Assembly: GCA_028023455.1 (NCBI GenBank)
Contig: JAQFVV010006231.1
Coordinates: 5,780,036-5,844,035, forward strand
Direction: 5' to 3'
Origin: Epiperipatus broadwayi
Lineage: Eukaryota; Onychophora; Udeonychophora; Euonychophora; Peripatidae
Length of the DNA: 64,000 nt
How positions within the stretch are numbered: position 1 is the first letter of the stretch; every line of letters starts with the position of its first letter. Shown here piece by piece: positions 23,437 through 36,700 of the stretch. The position numbers and the translations under genes were made by a program. Under the pieces are notes generated by a model. The model searched no databases. It was not told the DNA's origin and saw only the letters and a list, made by a program, of their open reading frames with translations.

Positions 23437-24690
23437 GAAGGGACTTGAGCTCAGACTTTCAAGCTCCCTACATCTAGTCACTCCATCTTATACAACTGAT
23501 ACACATAACCACCTACATGTGAAAAAGATAAATGATCTCCAATACATGTATTTGATGCTAAACCAGTACTCATCAGTTAGTCCAGATTACCATCTACCTT
23601 ACCTATATACAATCAGTGCCCACTCTATATTAAGATAGCAAATCTTCAAACTTTAATGAACAAGCTTCAATCTTCTCCATCTTCCAAATCTTCAGCTGTC
23701 CATATCATTGAAAATTCAATGTGGATCAGTAGGAGTCCTTGTTGATGTCAGTATTATTGTTATATCCATGTTGACTTTAAATCACTCTGACCCTTCACAT
23801 ATAGGACAACATGTCCATTTAAATACACAGAAAAGGGATGGGCAGAATACAGGACAATATGTTCATTTAAGTACACAGAAGAGGGATGGCCAGAATACGG
23901 GCTGTATATAAATATATTGTCTATACTAAACTTGATGTAACTAGAGGGGACTTACGGTTCAAGTACCTTCTAATTACATTTAGTATAGACAGTATATTTA
24001 TATATGAATATAATAAGAGATTTGAAACCAGACTTTAAAGCTCCCTGCAGTCATCTACTCTAGCCAATATAACCGATACACATGTCCATATACATGTGAA
24101 AAAGATAAACGATCCTCCAATATACACATTTCATGCTGAACCAGTACTCATCAGTTGGTTCAGATCGCCATCTCCCCCCCCCCACATATATACAATCAGT
24201 GCTCAGGTTGTATTAAGATAGCAACTCTTCAAACTTTAAGCTTCAATCTTCTCCACCTTCCAAATCTTCAGCCATCGATATCATTGAAAATTCAATGTGG
24301 AACAGTCAAAGCCCTTGTTGATGCCAATATTACTTTCATATCTATTCTGACTTTAAGTCCCTCTGACTCCTCACATATAGGATAATATGTCCATTTAAAT
24401 ACACAAAAGAGTGATGGGCAGAATACAGGCTGTGTATAAGTAAATTGTCTATACTAAACTTAATGTAACTAGAAGGGACTTAGAGCTCAAGTCCCTTCTA
24501 ATTACATTAAGTTTAACATAGACAATATACTTATATTTCAACCTCCCTAAAGTCACCCACTCTATTCAATATAACTGATACACATGACCATATACATGTG
24601 AAAAAAAAAGATAAATGATCTCCAATATTTGTATTTCATGCTAAACCAGTATTCATTAGTTTATATAGATCATCATCTCCTGCACTTTTA
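23437..24690. repeat. Foldback family B: three direct units and two small palindromes
   Basis: Three related units start at about 23,437, 24,011 and 24,536, each beginning with a TTGA-CAGACTTTCAAGCTCCCT phrase and running through TGATACACATGACCA and CATCAGTTGGTCCAGAT. The third is cut short by a TA microsatellite and an RTE-like LINE. Between units lie palindromes at 23,906-24,004 and 24,437-24,535, whose arms contain TTGTCTATACTAAACTT. Related palindromes occur at 26,979-27,171, 27,402-27,571 and 30,600-31,330. One strand reads a retropepsin-like phrase (see findings). The family is unclassified. Confidence 0.6.
23803..23905 (+). repeat. 51-bp tandem duplication
   Basis: Two copies of a 51-base unit; the second starts near 23,852. 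In one frame they encode a 17-residue repeat, GQHVHLNTQKRDGQNT then GQYVHLSTQKRDGQNT, so the period keeps frame. Confidence 0.55.
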
Positions 24691-24697
24691 TATATAG

Positions 24698-24756
<59 letters not shown>
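24690..24756. repeat. (TA)n microsatellite
   Basis: Almost pure TA dinucleotide for about 65 bases, broken by a few G. It separates family B from the LINE on its right. Confidence 0.9.
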
Positions 24757-24757
<1 letters not shown>

Positions 24758-24769
24758 TCAACCATTATC

Positions 24770-26978
24770 AATACACTGCAGGATGAAGGTCTCTTCAAGT
24801 TCAATCCATCTTCTCTGATCTTTAGCTTCTCTTCTCCACATCACACCTGCACACTTTCTTATTTAATCCATAGATCTAACATGTGGTCTCTTTCTGGGTC
24901 TTTTATAATCTCTTGGAATCCAGTTTAAGATTTAATTGTCCATCTATTATCATCTCTTCTAGCAATATGTCCAGCCCACTGCACTTCAATCTTTTAATTT
25001 TTTTCAATGAGGTCAGTAACACCTGTTTGTTCGCTTACCCATACATTGTGTTTTTGATCTCTTCTTGTTATTCCCAACATGCTGTATTGCTCTTTTATTA
25101 AGTGTCCAAGTCTCAGATCCATAAGTAAGAACTGATAAAACACATTTATTAAAAATCTTCCTTTTCAAACACATAGGCATATTTCCTTTTAGTATCAACT
25201 TATTTCTACCAAAAGCACTCCAACCAAGTTTAATTCTATGATTAATTTCATCCATTATGTTTCTATCTGTATTAATAATATGACCAAGGTATTTGTAACT
25301 GTTTAAAGTAATGTTTAATTGATTTTCTCATCATAATCAATCTTTATTTTCATGTTTTGAGAAAATCGATTAAACATTACTTTAGTCTTTTTAACATTTA
25401 TCTTTAGTCCTACTTTCATCTGATAACTCCTGCAACATTTCCTGCAGCTCTAAAGCATTATTAGCAAAAACAACTACATCGTCTGCAAAATCTAAATGAT
25501 TTAAATAATCTCTATTTACTTTCACTCATTCAGCTTCCCATTTTAATCCACAAAATACTTCTTGCAGCACTGCTGTAAAAAGTTTTGGAGATATGGAGTC
25601 ACCCTATCTTACACCCCCTTCTCAATGTTGACTTTTCCAGTATCATTATGTAATGTAATTGTTGCTTTTGCATTTTTTTTATAAATATTCTTTAAAATAT
25701 GACAAGATCCTGGATCTGTACTTTGATGATCCAATGCTTTAATCACTGAAGAAATATTTATAGAATCAAATGCCTTTTCATAATCTACAAATCCAAAACC
25801 TAATGGCAACTCATATTCATTAGTCTTGTCTATAACGTCTCTCAATACCTGGATATGATCTATTATACTAAAACCACTTTTAAATCCAGCTTGTTCTCTT
25901 GGTTGGTGAAAATCCAATGTTCTCTGTAGTTGAGTTGTAATTATCTTGGTAAAAATTTTGTATAAAACTGATAAAAGGCTGATAGGTCTGTAATTTCTAG
26001 TATCTTCTTTATCACCTTTTTAAAATATTAATATTAATACTGCATTCTTCCAATCATCTGGTACATCTTTATCATTTAGACATTTGGTATATAACTTTGC
26101 TAAAAAAAAACTTCTATTTCTTCACCTGCTTCTTTTAATATATCAATTGTAAGTCCATCATTACCTGGAGCCTTTCCTTTCTTCATATATTTAATTGCAT
26201 GTCTCACTTCTTCATTTAAAATTCTGGGCAATTCAGAAGATGTAATAGGTATAGGAGATACTTGTTCTTTATTATTATATAATTCTTGATAAAAGTCTTC
26301 TACCCATTTCATGACGTCAACTCTCTTTTTAGTAATAATTCCATCTTTTTTTCTTATTGCAGATATAAATTTCCTACCAATCCCAAAATGTTGTTTTACA
26401 TTCTTGAGACTTATTTTCTTCTACAGCTTTCCTTGCTAGTTCACAATTATACTTTCTTATATCATTTTTAACTGTTTTCCGCACCATTTTACAAAATTCG
26501 AGATATTCAATCCTTTTTAATGCATCATTTTTGTATATCTTCATATTCCTTCTTTTTCTGTATAAATTCTCTAGTCTCAGTAGAAATGTTATTGGTCAAT
26601 TGCTGCTTTTTTCTACCAGCTATCTTTGTTGCCGTTTTTAAAAGTGTATCAGTTATTTTCATATTAATTTCATTCAAATCTGAATCATGTTCAAAATCTA
26701 CTAATACTTGAAACTGATTTGTAAGTTCTAATTTAAATTTATTAGAATGTTTCTGAAGATTAGGAATATCAACCGTAAATATTGTTTTTCTTAATAATTT
26801 TTGTCTCTAGTTTTGCATTATCACATATCTTACTAATCGGTGATCACTTCCTGTGTTAAATTTATTAAGAACATTACAATCTTGAAGTATGTATTTTCTG
26901 TTAGTCAAAATATAATCCAATTCTGCTGTATCTTCATTTGGATGCTTCCATGTCCATTTCCTTTTAACATTTTTCTGA
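24770..26978 (-). pseudogene. RTE-like LINE, endonuclease end to C-terminus, decayed
   Basis: Read on the - strand. Endonuclease remains near 26,990-26,800. At 26,312-26,100: VEDFYQELYNN and KYMKKGKAPGNDGL. At 25,917-25,609: REQAGFKSGFSIIDHIQVLR and FVDYEKAFDSINI, reverse transcriptase blocks. Near 25,600: GVR-stop-GDSISPKLF, with the Q codon of the RQGD box turned into a stop. Catalytic box FADDVVVFANNALELQE near 25,490-25,440. At 25,255-25,013: RIKLGWSAFG, CVLSVLTYGSETWTLNK. The style is that of elements often annotated as endonuclease-reverse transcriptase. Stops and frameshifts make it inactive. It interrupts family B repeats. Confidence 0.8.
25308..25384. repeat. Perfect-looking hairpin inside the LINE
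   Basis: AGTAATGTTTAAT followed by GATTTTCTCA is repeated in inverted form about 30 bases later (TGAGAAAATC, ATTAAACATTACT), with one mismatch over 24 bases. It lies just after the catalytic block, so the LINE sequence was locally inverted and duplicated. Confidence 0.65.
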
Positions 26979-27171
26979 CTATGTATTATTGAAATACAAG
27001 TATAATGTATATACTTAATCTATATGTAAAGGGGATTTGAATCCAGACTTTCAAGCTCCCTGTATATTGAATAGTGGATATAGGGAGCTTGAAAATTTGG
27101 GTTCAAATTCCCTTTAATTACATCTAGGTTAAGTATATATACATTATCCTTGTATTTCAATATTATATAAA
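26979..27171. repeat. Foldback family B palindrome
   Basis: Arms of about 85 bases. The left arm has GGATTTGAATCCAGACTTTC and AAGCTCCCT; the right arm is its inverse with AGGGAGCTTGAAA and GGGTTCAAATTCC. The outer ends pair TGAAATACAAG with CTTGTATTTCA. It borders the 5' side of the - strand RTE-like LINE. Confidence 0.7.
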
Positions 27172-27401
27172 TATTCTTTTTGAATGGGCTGCTAAATTCA
27201 AGCTTTTCTTTATTTATAGGGGGAGTGTGGTTATATAGCTATGGAGTATTCAAAATATTTTATATACACACATTCGATGTTTGTTTAGTGTTAGATGTTG
27301 AAAATAATCCAGCATATAATAATAACTAAAATACCATAATCACAAACCTTCAGATAAACATTATTTGTGAATTTAAGTTTTTCCAGAATTATTTAATTAC
27401 A

Positions 27402-27571
27402 GGTATATTGTCTATACTGAACTTAATGTAATTAGAAGGGATTTGAACTCAGACTTTCAAGCTCCCTACAGCTATTCTCTCCATCTTATACAACCAATAC
27501 ACATGACCACAGTGTATTGGTTATATAAGATGGAGTAGATAGTTGTAGGGAGCTTGAAAGTATGAGTTTCA
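27402..27571. repeat. Foldback family B palindrome
   Basis: The left arm begins TATATTGTCTATACTGAACTT and runs to CAATACACATGACCAC; the right arm inverts from GTGTATTGGTTAT to GGGAGCTTGAAAGT. The right arm stops before the outermost part, so the ends are unequal. Confidence 0.65.
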
Positions 27572-30500
27572 CATATTAAGAATTTTATAACAGCACATAT
27601 ATAAATACAATAAAGAATAATAAAATATATTAATTTGCTGATTCATTTAAATAATTTTAAAATATTTATTTTATTATGGTATAATTTTTTCAAATTTAAC
27701 CAAATATTGAATCCAATAGAAACTAACTGCATCTTTGACATATTTTGTAAACAAATTTAAAGAATTTAAATGCTATTAGATGTGTTAAAACATTAATTTA
27801 AAAATTCATTTTTATAATTTTTTCAGATTATTTTATGTGATTGTGTAAAAATAAACATATTTTATTTAAACAATCAAGTAATCTATGTAACCTATCACAT
27901 GATTATATTAAGTATAGCTTTATAGCTATAATTAACATCTTGTAATAGCTTTTTGAAATTACAGTTATTCAAATCATTTTCATCTATAAAATTTGTTATT
28001 TTTGTGTATATTTTATAATGTAGACAAATGTTATTGCTACAATTTTGGATCAAATAGCATTTTGATATAGCATTTAAGAATAGTCCTGCTTATGGTTTGT
28101 TAAGTTATTTTTCATTTAGATTTATAAAACCTAATTATTTTATCATTCTGAAGCATACACTTGTTATGTAATAAATATAAATTTTAAAAAGTTATTTTAA
28201 TAGTTGAAAATATTCACCTTTTATTGTTTTCCAAATTTTTCCAATTTCATTTCAGTATAATATCTATTTAGGCAAATTTAGTGCCAGACCTCTTCCCTGT
28301 ATGTATTGCCAATGTATCATTAAATAACTTTAACAAAAAAAAATTTTTTTAATTCTCAACTTCTAAATAGTTTGACATGATTGCCTTATGAGAAATTTTG
28401 AGTCTTGCAACAGTAATATGATTTCCTACTACAATCCAGTTTACAAGTCGTGTCACAACACATTCTTTAATACTGATAACTACTATATTGTATCTGTATA
28501 AACAAATTTTATTAGTAAACTTGTTTGTGATTTCAGTTTTTTTCTATTTTCTTTTGGAAAATAATTTGCATCTTAGATTCTAAATGAAGCTTTATCAATA
28601 AGGCTATGACAAATAGTATATTCACCTTACAATATGTATAAGCTATGTCTTATATTGTCTAGTATCATATATTTGTTTGTATTTTCTTTGATATAATTTC
28701 TGATATATACTTTTTCCTCCTCTAAAAAAAAAGTTATCATAAAGGCAATAAACATAATTATTATACCAAATATATATATAATCTTATCTGTGAAATTTTC
28801 AAATGTTGATCTAGAGTCTACTATAAATTCCATTTTTACCTTTTTTATATGATCATTCTAAATTAAAGTAAATAAGAACAAAAGTTTAATAAGATTAAAT
28901 TGAAAGTGATATTTTTATCTTGTACTAATTCAAACAAGTTTTATCAATAAACCTCTTAAAGTTATTTGGGTAGGAATTTATCTTATTAATGTAATTATTA
29001 TTATTTTACTGTAGTAGATTGTTTTATTGTCATTTTGTGAACATTAAAATTAATCTAATTCTGATTTTGAAATGAATTGCTTTTTTTAAAAAAATAGGAG
29101 AAAATGTAATACATAATGTAAACAGATATTACAATATCTAATCTATTTTAAAGAGATACCTCGAAATATAATTTTTTTTTTTTCAAGAGTTAAATGTGAT
29201 TTTTATTTTAAAATAAATATTTTTCTTCATGCTTACATAATAATTATTTCAATTTTAATAAAACAAAGACTATTCTAAAAATTTGCTATTTGCTAGAAAA
29301 ATTGGTACTTACATATTAGTCCTGTGACATGGAGCACGTATTAGACCTGCTGTGACTTTTCACATTCATATCAATCCACTGATAACTTTATAATCTTGTG
29401 ATCTGACCGAAATAACATGCACATAGATTATATATATATATATATGATATTTTCTCAAGAATTTACGGAAATAACGTGGATACAAATCTTTTGTACATGA
29501 TATTTCCCCAAGTTGGGTATGATATTAATTTGCCATCATTATTTAAGATTATCTAATACCTACATTCCAATTTCTTTTCTCCAAGTTTATTGAATTTATA
29601 ATCCTTTTTATTTTTTTTCATGTATACTTCTATAGACTATTTCTTTTCTATTTTTTTTTTTTTTTGTTGGCATTTATTTCATTGCTTGTCTACAATAATG
29701 TTTTTATCATTTAAGGTGTGCAAAATATTCATGTTGTCATCTCAAAGACATAGAGCATTGTAACATAAATATTGTATTTAGTACTTGATAGAAGTTAATT
29801 ATCCAATATCTGATTCAAACTTCAGAACAAACAATTTTGATTTTATTAAGAATAGATTTCAGATATCACCATAGGGTTAGTTTTGTAACAAATATAAACA
29901 TTTGCTTAAAAGTATTATTAATAGAATTTTGAATACTTCTTTTATCATATTAGTTTTTACATTTATAATTTTTTTTTACCTTTTTTTTTTTTTTTAAGAT
30001 TAATAATTTCAGAATACCCACAATGCTGTTAACACTTTTATTCTATCAAAGTGTCACAATTACTCAGAAAGCATTGATTTAAAGAAATGGATATTTGATT
30101 TGGTATAAATAGCAATTCTCTTAGTGAAAATGATTTAAGTTAATGAGGAGCTTTGTGTAAGTAATTTTTTCACTTTAAGCCCCCCATCTCCACACATGGG
30201 CAAAATACATAATTTGCCTAACTTAGTCAACTGTAATTTTGGTACTAATGAATAAATTCTAGAATAAAATATGATCACTTTATTTAATTACACATAGTGA
30301 CATGACCCCTTTAAACTAATGAGGAATGTAATGAAAGAATATTATTGAAATAAGAAAACATTAAAATCAGATAAAAGTAGAAAAGGAAAAGGTATCAGTA
30401 TCATGGAATAAATATGGTAATAGTGGATTAGAATAGGATAATGATGGGGAGAAGAAATAGATAAACTTAGAATAGTATCAAAAGATTTCATTTAGAGAGA

Positions 30501-30599
30501 GGTAACTTGTGACAGATAGAAATATGTGATTTCATTTAAGTAAAAACATTCTATATCAAATTATTAATTTTTTATTCTTTCTATTACGTATATACAATT
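27572..30599. other. No gene seen; AT-rich
   Basis: No exon, repeat boundary or RNA gene recognised over about 3 kb. A 68-codon - strand frame at 28,627-28,833 has one hydrophobic segment but no family resemblance and no splice or codon support, so I do not call it. Confidence 0.45.
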
Positions 30600-31330
30600 T
30601 ATATATTTATAAGGGACTTGAACTTGAACTTTCAAGCTCACTACATCTATCCAATTTATCTTATACAACTGATACACATGACCACATACATGTGTAAAAG
30701 GTAAATGATCTCCAGTATACATATTTCATGCTGAACCAGCACTCATCAGTTGGTCCAGATCATCATCTCCAACACATATATACAATCAGTGTTCAGTTTA
30801 TATTAATTGAGATAGCAAATCTTTAAACTTTAATGGATAAGCTTCAATCTTCTCCATTCTCCAACTCTTGAGCCATCCATTTCATTGAAAATCTGAAGAT
30901 GGAATGCTCAAAATTCTTGTTGATGCCAATATTATTGGCATCAACAAGAACTTAGAGCATTCCATCCTCAGATTTTCGATGAAATGGATGACTGAAGATC
31001 ATCATTCCATCCTCAGCTTTTTCAATGAAATGGATGGCTAAAGAATTGGAGAGTGGAGAAGATTGAAGCTTGTCTATGAAAGTTTAAACATTTGCTATCT
31101 TAATTTAAACTGAGCACCGATTATATATGTGTGGGAGATGATGATATGGACCAACTAATGAGTGTTGGTTCAGCATGAAATACATTTTGGACATCATTTA
31201 TCTTTTACACATGTATGCGGTTATGTATATCAGTTGTATAAGATAGACTGGATAGATGTAGGAAGATTGAAAGTTCGAGTTCAAATCCCTTATAATTGCA
31301 TTAAGTTTAGTATAGACATTATACATATAT
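30600..31330. repeat. Large foldback family B palindrome, about 730 bp
   Basis: The longest family B copy. The left arm begins GGGACTTGAACTTGAACTTTC and the right arm ends with GTTCGAGTTCAAATCCCTTA. The centre is near 30,934 (TTGATGCCAATATTATTGGC is itself an inverted repeat). The right arm has an internal duplication of about 50 bases (two CATTCCATCCTCAG copies) and carries the outer TTTAGTATAGACA end. Nearly the whole unit pairs with itself, so transcripts of this intron would form a long hairpin. Confidence 0.75.
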
Positions 31331-31598
31331 TTAAATGTACAATTTATATATATATGAATGAATATAAATAGAATAATATGCATACATTTTATTAAATTAT
31401 TTAACCAAATATACAAACATACTGTTAAATTATTTAATGGAAAAAATGTAATATCATCAGAAATAGTTATCTATTATTTTTTTTATATGTTGTCAAATGA
31501 AATGTTTTATTACTATAATTTGCCATGAAATTATATATTAAATTGACACAGCATTTTTTAAAATATTATCAAAATTAATGTATTTGTAATATTTCCAG

Positions 31599-31763
31599 CC
31601 TGGTGATGCGGATCAGTTTTTTAATGATGGAATTCGCAGGATTGACTTTGTCTTGGCTTTTAATCCTGTTGACAAACGTCAGTCTATGCAGAGTAATGAG
31701 AAGCGCCTGATATTTGAAGAAAACCTAGTCGATGAAGGGTTGCAACTTGAATATGACACTCAG
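31599..31763 (+). CDS. Anoctamin exon 5, dimerisation domain start
   Basis: Acceptor TTTCCAG ends at 31598 and donor GTTTGT follows 31763. The exon has 55 codons, phase 0 at both ends: PGDADQFFNDGIRRIDFVLA, then FNPVDKRQSMQSNEKRL and FEENLVDEGLQLEYDTQ. FF-x-DG-x-RRIDFVL is the signature at the start of the anoctamin cytosolic dimerisation domain, closest in style to the ANO4/5/6 group. The domain holds the two subunits together beneath the membrane. The composition is clearly coding. It follows a 22.4 kb intron and precedes a 5.5 kb one. Confidence 0.93.
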
Positions 31764-33089
31764 GTTTGTTTATTATTTAATTGTGCATATAATCCTACTT
31801 AAAACATAAAAAAAATTATTATAGATTATTTTAATTGCATGCACATACTTATTTAATTTCTAATTTTGAATAATCAACCAAAATGTTAATAAAGTTTTTA
31901 GCATACCTGCACTTAATATGTTATTGTGCCACTGCAAAAATGACCATTTAATGATTAAAATATCTAGTAAAATAAAAACGCCCATGGTTAATGCATCTGA
32001 CTATCATGCTTATGATTAGGAATCAAAAACAAGGAAGGAAAATCTAAAAAAAAATTAACTCACCACCCGCTAGTTAGTTATTGTGGTGAATAATGCATTC
32101 TTTTTTCACCATTTCATTTTTTGGAGGTTTATGTGACCTATTTAAAAAATGCTTTATCTTTATCACTGGAAAAATCTGAAAACTTTTTACATTGAGTTCC
32201 TATTTTTAAAATGATGTTTTATTTTTTATCTGAAAATAACAACTGATGTGTAATCATTTAACAGTGCTTAAGCTATCTGATCGGTATTAAAAATATCAAA
32301 TAATAAATGATACAAGCAATCACAATATGCTTTTTTTTTCTATGTTTACAAATTAAAATAAAGAAAAACAATGTATGTTATATAAATACAATTAATATAT
32401 ATATATATTTTATGTGTACTTTTTCACAAATGAGACTACAATTGACAGATGTCTAAGAAATTTATATTTAATTAAATAAATAAGAAAAAAGTAAAAATGT
32501 ACTTGTACAAATTTTTTTTTTAAAAAAAAAAATATTGGTTACAAATAAACAAGAAAGGAAAAATATATAAATTTAGTTGTACAAAGTAATTAAACAAATA
32601 AACAACAAGAAAAAAATATGAAATGAATTGAGTAATTTTATTTAAAAACAATAAAAGGCTAAGGATGGAATGTTGAAATCATATGGGGTTAAGGAATAGC
32701 ATTTTATTTTTCCAATTTATCATCACTTCAGGTCAAATTAGGTTTCTGTTAGTTTGTAGAATCGGTCTTTTTTAGAGTTATTATTGTTCATAAGTTTTTT
32801 AAAACTCTTTCAAAATAATTTTATTTGACCTATAGGCGAATACAAAGAAAAGAAGCTTTAACTAGGTGAGATTAGAAGGTGATATATACAGAGGAATGAT
32901 CCAAATGTTAGTAGAATACAAAATGATAGTTAATAAAGAACTTGATCAGTGGATGCAAGGTGAATGTGTCATTTATCTAGCCTATAATGAGATACCATTG
33001 TTAGTGAGCTCTGATTTGGTGAGGTATGGAGGGAGGGTTTTATTATTCTTAATAGTTATTTTCATATAAATTATTTAGGGGTTGGTTGG
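31764..33089 (+). other. Anoctamin intron 5, first part, nothing recognised
   Basis: AT-rich. A 67-codon + strand frame at 32,866-33,069 has no recognisable domain and lies directly behind a LINE fragment on the other strand, so it may be part of that element's 3' end. No other structure seen. Confidence 0.45.
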
Positions 33090-33720
33090 TCAGGTGTTGT
33101 TTAGGCCAGTTATATATTCCCAGGTTAATATGGCCAGGTATGGATCTGCCTCTTTCTTGTCTGTTTCTTGGATATTTTTAATTATGTTGAGGAAGCAGTT
33201 ATTAAGTTCATCAGACGGTAATTTTTGAAAAATCACCTTGCATCTGGTCAGCCAGATGGCAAAGTTTATGTATGTGACAAGCCTGATTTCAGCAAAAATG
33301 CCTCTATTTAAAACCCCTTGAAGTGATGTTAGATCCAGACCATTATGTTTAATGTGTTTCTGGAAGTTTTGTCTCAGTCCCTGCCAGTCCGGGCAATAGC
33401 AAAGGATATGGTCAATATCCTCCGGATTGGAAAGACAGAGACAGCAGATAGGATCTATTTGGAATCCTCTTTTATTAAGAAATGTGTGGAGAGGTACCAA
33501 GGTTAATTTTGAGAAGGAAGTCTATGTTTAGGTGCCAATTTCAATCTACGGGCTAGTTTATGCAGTTTGTTTATGTCAATGGGGAGGTAAGTGTGTGCCT
33601 TCTGGATATTTGAGTTGGATAGGTTGAATTTTTGCTTACATCGCACCTTCCGACACTATGTTCAGCTCAAAAATAACCTACTGGGAGGCCTTCAAGTTTT
33701 TTAAAACTGCCTATAAAAAA
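33090..33720 (-). pseudogene. LINE C-terminal fragment with zinc-finger-like motif
   Basis: The - strand frame at 33,500-33,090 reads HTFLNKRGFQIDP, then CCLCLSNPEDIDHILCYCPDW, the C-x2-C-x(8-9)-H-x(4)-C pattern found after the reverse transcriptase in many LINEs. It continues for about 100 residues to a stop. A further piece on the same strand at about 33,700-33,510 (KLHKLARRLKLAPKHRL) is in a broken frame. 5'-truncated and inactive. Confidence 0.65.
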
Positions 33721-36700
33721 ACATAAAGTGATTATTTACATTTCATTTGTTTTCAAAAAAAAACTATCCTTTAGGTTCCATTATAGACAAGAACACCCAT
33801 ATGTTGCTTTAAATATGGCTCCAATATAATATTGTTTTGATTAAAACATATATAAAAAATTATTATTTTCACATTATTTTGGTCAAGAAAGAAATTGATT
33901 ATTTTCTCGGAGTTTATTTTGTCTTCTTGCAGTAATCTCACAAAAAGCCTCCATGTGTCAATTTTTGATACTCGTTTGTGTAAGACAAATCTTGCAGATG
34001 CTTCAACTTTCCTTGTAACCTTTTATTTTTTAAAAAAATTACTTTGTAAAATTCATTTCATATTTTTTGTTGTTTATCTATTTAATTACTTTATCCAACT
34101 AAATTCATATTTTTTTTGATTATTGATAACTTTTTTTTTATATATATAAAAATTAATTTGTATGAATAAATTTATATTTTTGTTGTTGTTTTTGTTTATT
34201 TGTTTAATTTAATTTCTACATTTTTAGTTATCTATCAAATGTAGTATCATTTGTGAAAAAAGTACACATAACATTCTGACTATTTGTGTTATTTTCAGTA
34301 GTCATCGAATATCTCCCCTAACTATCAATAACTGTTCTTAAGCACCTGCTAAATGATTGCCAAACTGATGGTCTAATTTCAAATTTTATTTACACATATA
34401 TTTTTTTGCTTTTATAAAATCATTTAAACAAATTATCAATATTACTTATGGATTTAAAAATAAAATATCTAGGATGATGGAGAGAATGAATTGTTAATTG
34501 TAACTTAATATTAATGTATTTTAAATAATAATTATAGGATATTTATTAGTTTTATTATGTTAAAAATTTTAAGGATAATCTGTTTAATTCTAAATAAGAA
34601 AAAAAATGGAAATATTGAACATATAAAAATATTAATTTATTAAAAAGTAGCAATTTTAATGTTGTTTCACATAAAAAAAAATGTTTATTTCCACATTATT
34701 ACAATTTCACAATACAGGCTTCTTATGCTGAAAGGTTTTTTCAAGATATTTTACATAGGGACAGTTCATTTCTTAAAGTAAAATTTATAAATGCAGCTAG
34801 TAATTGTGAGAGAAATTTATTAGTTTACTATGATCATAAAATAATATTTAGTATGTCCATTTATTAAAATAAAAATTAAGTAGAAATATTTTTAGATTTT
34901 AAAAAAAAACGTGTCTATGATTTATTATATAACATTTTATTCATACACACACTTATAGGAAATTCTCATGGATAATATATTTTTTAATCAATACATTATA
35001 GTATATTTAGATTCATAAAGTCTTTTTCTAATACATGATTTAATATGCATACATTTATGCAAATATTTTTCAGAGTTATGAATTGCCTGAAATTTTATTT
35101 GCATGCTATTTTAAGAAATTGACCAACTTAATCAAGAATAATGAGCCATTTAGATCTGTAGCAAACAAAATATCACATTACTCTTACAGCTTATATTTAG
35201 TATTAACAATCCAGTAATTCACTGCATTATTCTATTTTAGAGCTATTACAATTACTGCCATTGTCAATAATAATATTTGTTAATGAAGTTTCTTAATCAA
35301 ATTATAATTAGTCACTTATGTCAATGCATAAAGAAAATCAATTATCTAATAAATTTACAGTATTTTAATCAGGAACAGGGGCATCATCAGGTAACCCAGG
35401 AGATTAAATCAATCATATCTTCCCTTCTCATATCAACAAGATGATATTTATTAACAAAATTAGAAATACATGATTCTATTCAAGAAATAAATAGATGAAT
35501 ATATATAATAGCTAGTGAAAAACACATAAATACACTAAATATTACAAATAGAATGCCAGGAATTATATCTCTTGAAGCTAATTACCATATATAAATGAAT
35601 ATTATATGCAATTATTCAAATTAAAAATGCATGATTCTGATCAATAGAATAAAATTTAGTAACAATAAACTCTTGGGGGGGGGGGATGCATACTGTATTT
35701 AAATATATTATAATTTCTAAATAGCATGCCAGAACAAATTCCATGAAACTAATTATTATTTACAAATAATTATTATATGTAATAAAGCAACTTTGTTATA
35801 TGTTTTTTGTGTTTTCACATATCTTGGATATATATATGTATGCTTAATAATTAATAATACTAATTAGTTTATCACATGAAAAATATATTTAAAATAAATT
35901 GATTATTCAATAGTATTACTGATCATAAAAAATTAATTTTTTTTGCAGTATTGCTGTTGATAATTCATATATTATTATTTCATTTAAATAAAATGTAAAT
36001 ACAGCAGCCACGGAAAGCTACATATTGCATTATATTATTTTATTCTACTAATGTAAGCAAAACTGTGGGTACATCTAGTATATATAATATAAAAAAAAAT
36101 CTGTTTCATTATTTTTTCTACCAGCATGTATTGAGGTGTGGTTTAGTATTATTTTTTTTTAATTTGATCAAAACTGATTTTTCATTTAAATTATTACCAA
36201 TCTCTCATCATCGTTATCAGAAACAATAGTTCAGTTTCATAAGGGTATGATTCATTTTTTACCAGTTCTCTTCAGTTTTATCTATTATTTGCAAGAAGGT
36301 CTGTAGATGCAAATTAGCTATAAATCCTTCTTTAATTCCATCTATCATATTCTATGGAATTTTCCCTGTTTCAATGTGACTTGCATTGTAACAAAAATTA
36401 GAATCTTTATTTTCTGATCATTATTTGTTTGACATATATGCCACATAATTTTAACAATCTCTATAATTTTTTTGCAAGTTTCCTTCATCCCATTTCACTT
36501 TTTTCTACGATACTCATTGAAAACTTTTGCATTCATTCAACTTTGAATACTTATCTGTAGCATGTTTTTTCAAAAGCCAAAATTCAAATCATTGAAATGT
36601 TTCATCAGAATCCGTGTTTCACAATCAACAAATATGCCAATAAATATGAAAGTAACAATATATGTAGTTTAATTTGTAATTTGATGACATTGCTTTTAAA

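Larger units (their letters stand above)
9197..31598 (+). other. Anoctamin intron 4, 22.4 kb, repeat-filled
   Basis: This interval lies between the donor of exon 4 and the acceptor at 31597-31598. No anoctamin exon is visible inside. It carries family A SINE copies, a CR1/Jockey-like LINE, a second LINE fragment, two tRNA-like sequences, a dead hAT transposase, foldback repeats and an RTE-like LINE, each listed separately. The parts at about 10,720-12,480, 16,510-17,340, 18,000-20,210, 22,910-23,430 and 27,575-30,595 hold nothing I can identify beyond AT-rich sequence and homopolymers. Confidence 0.6.
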
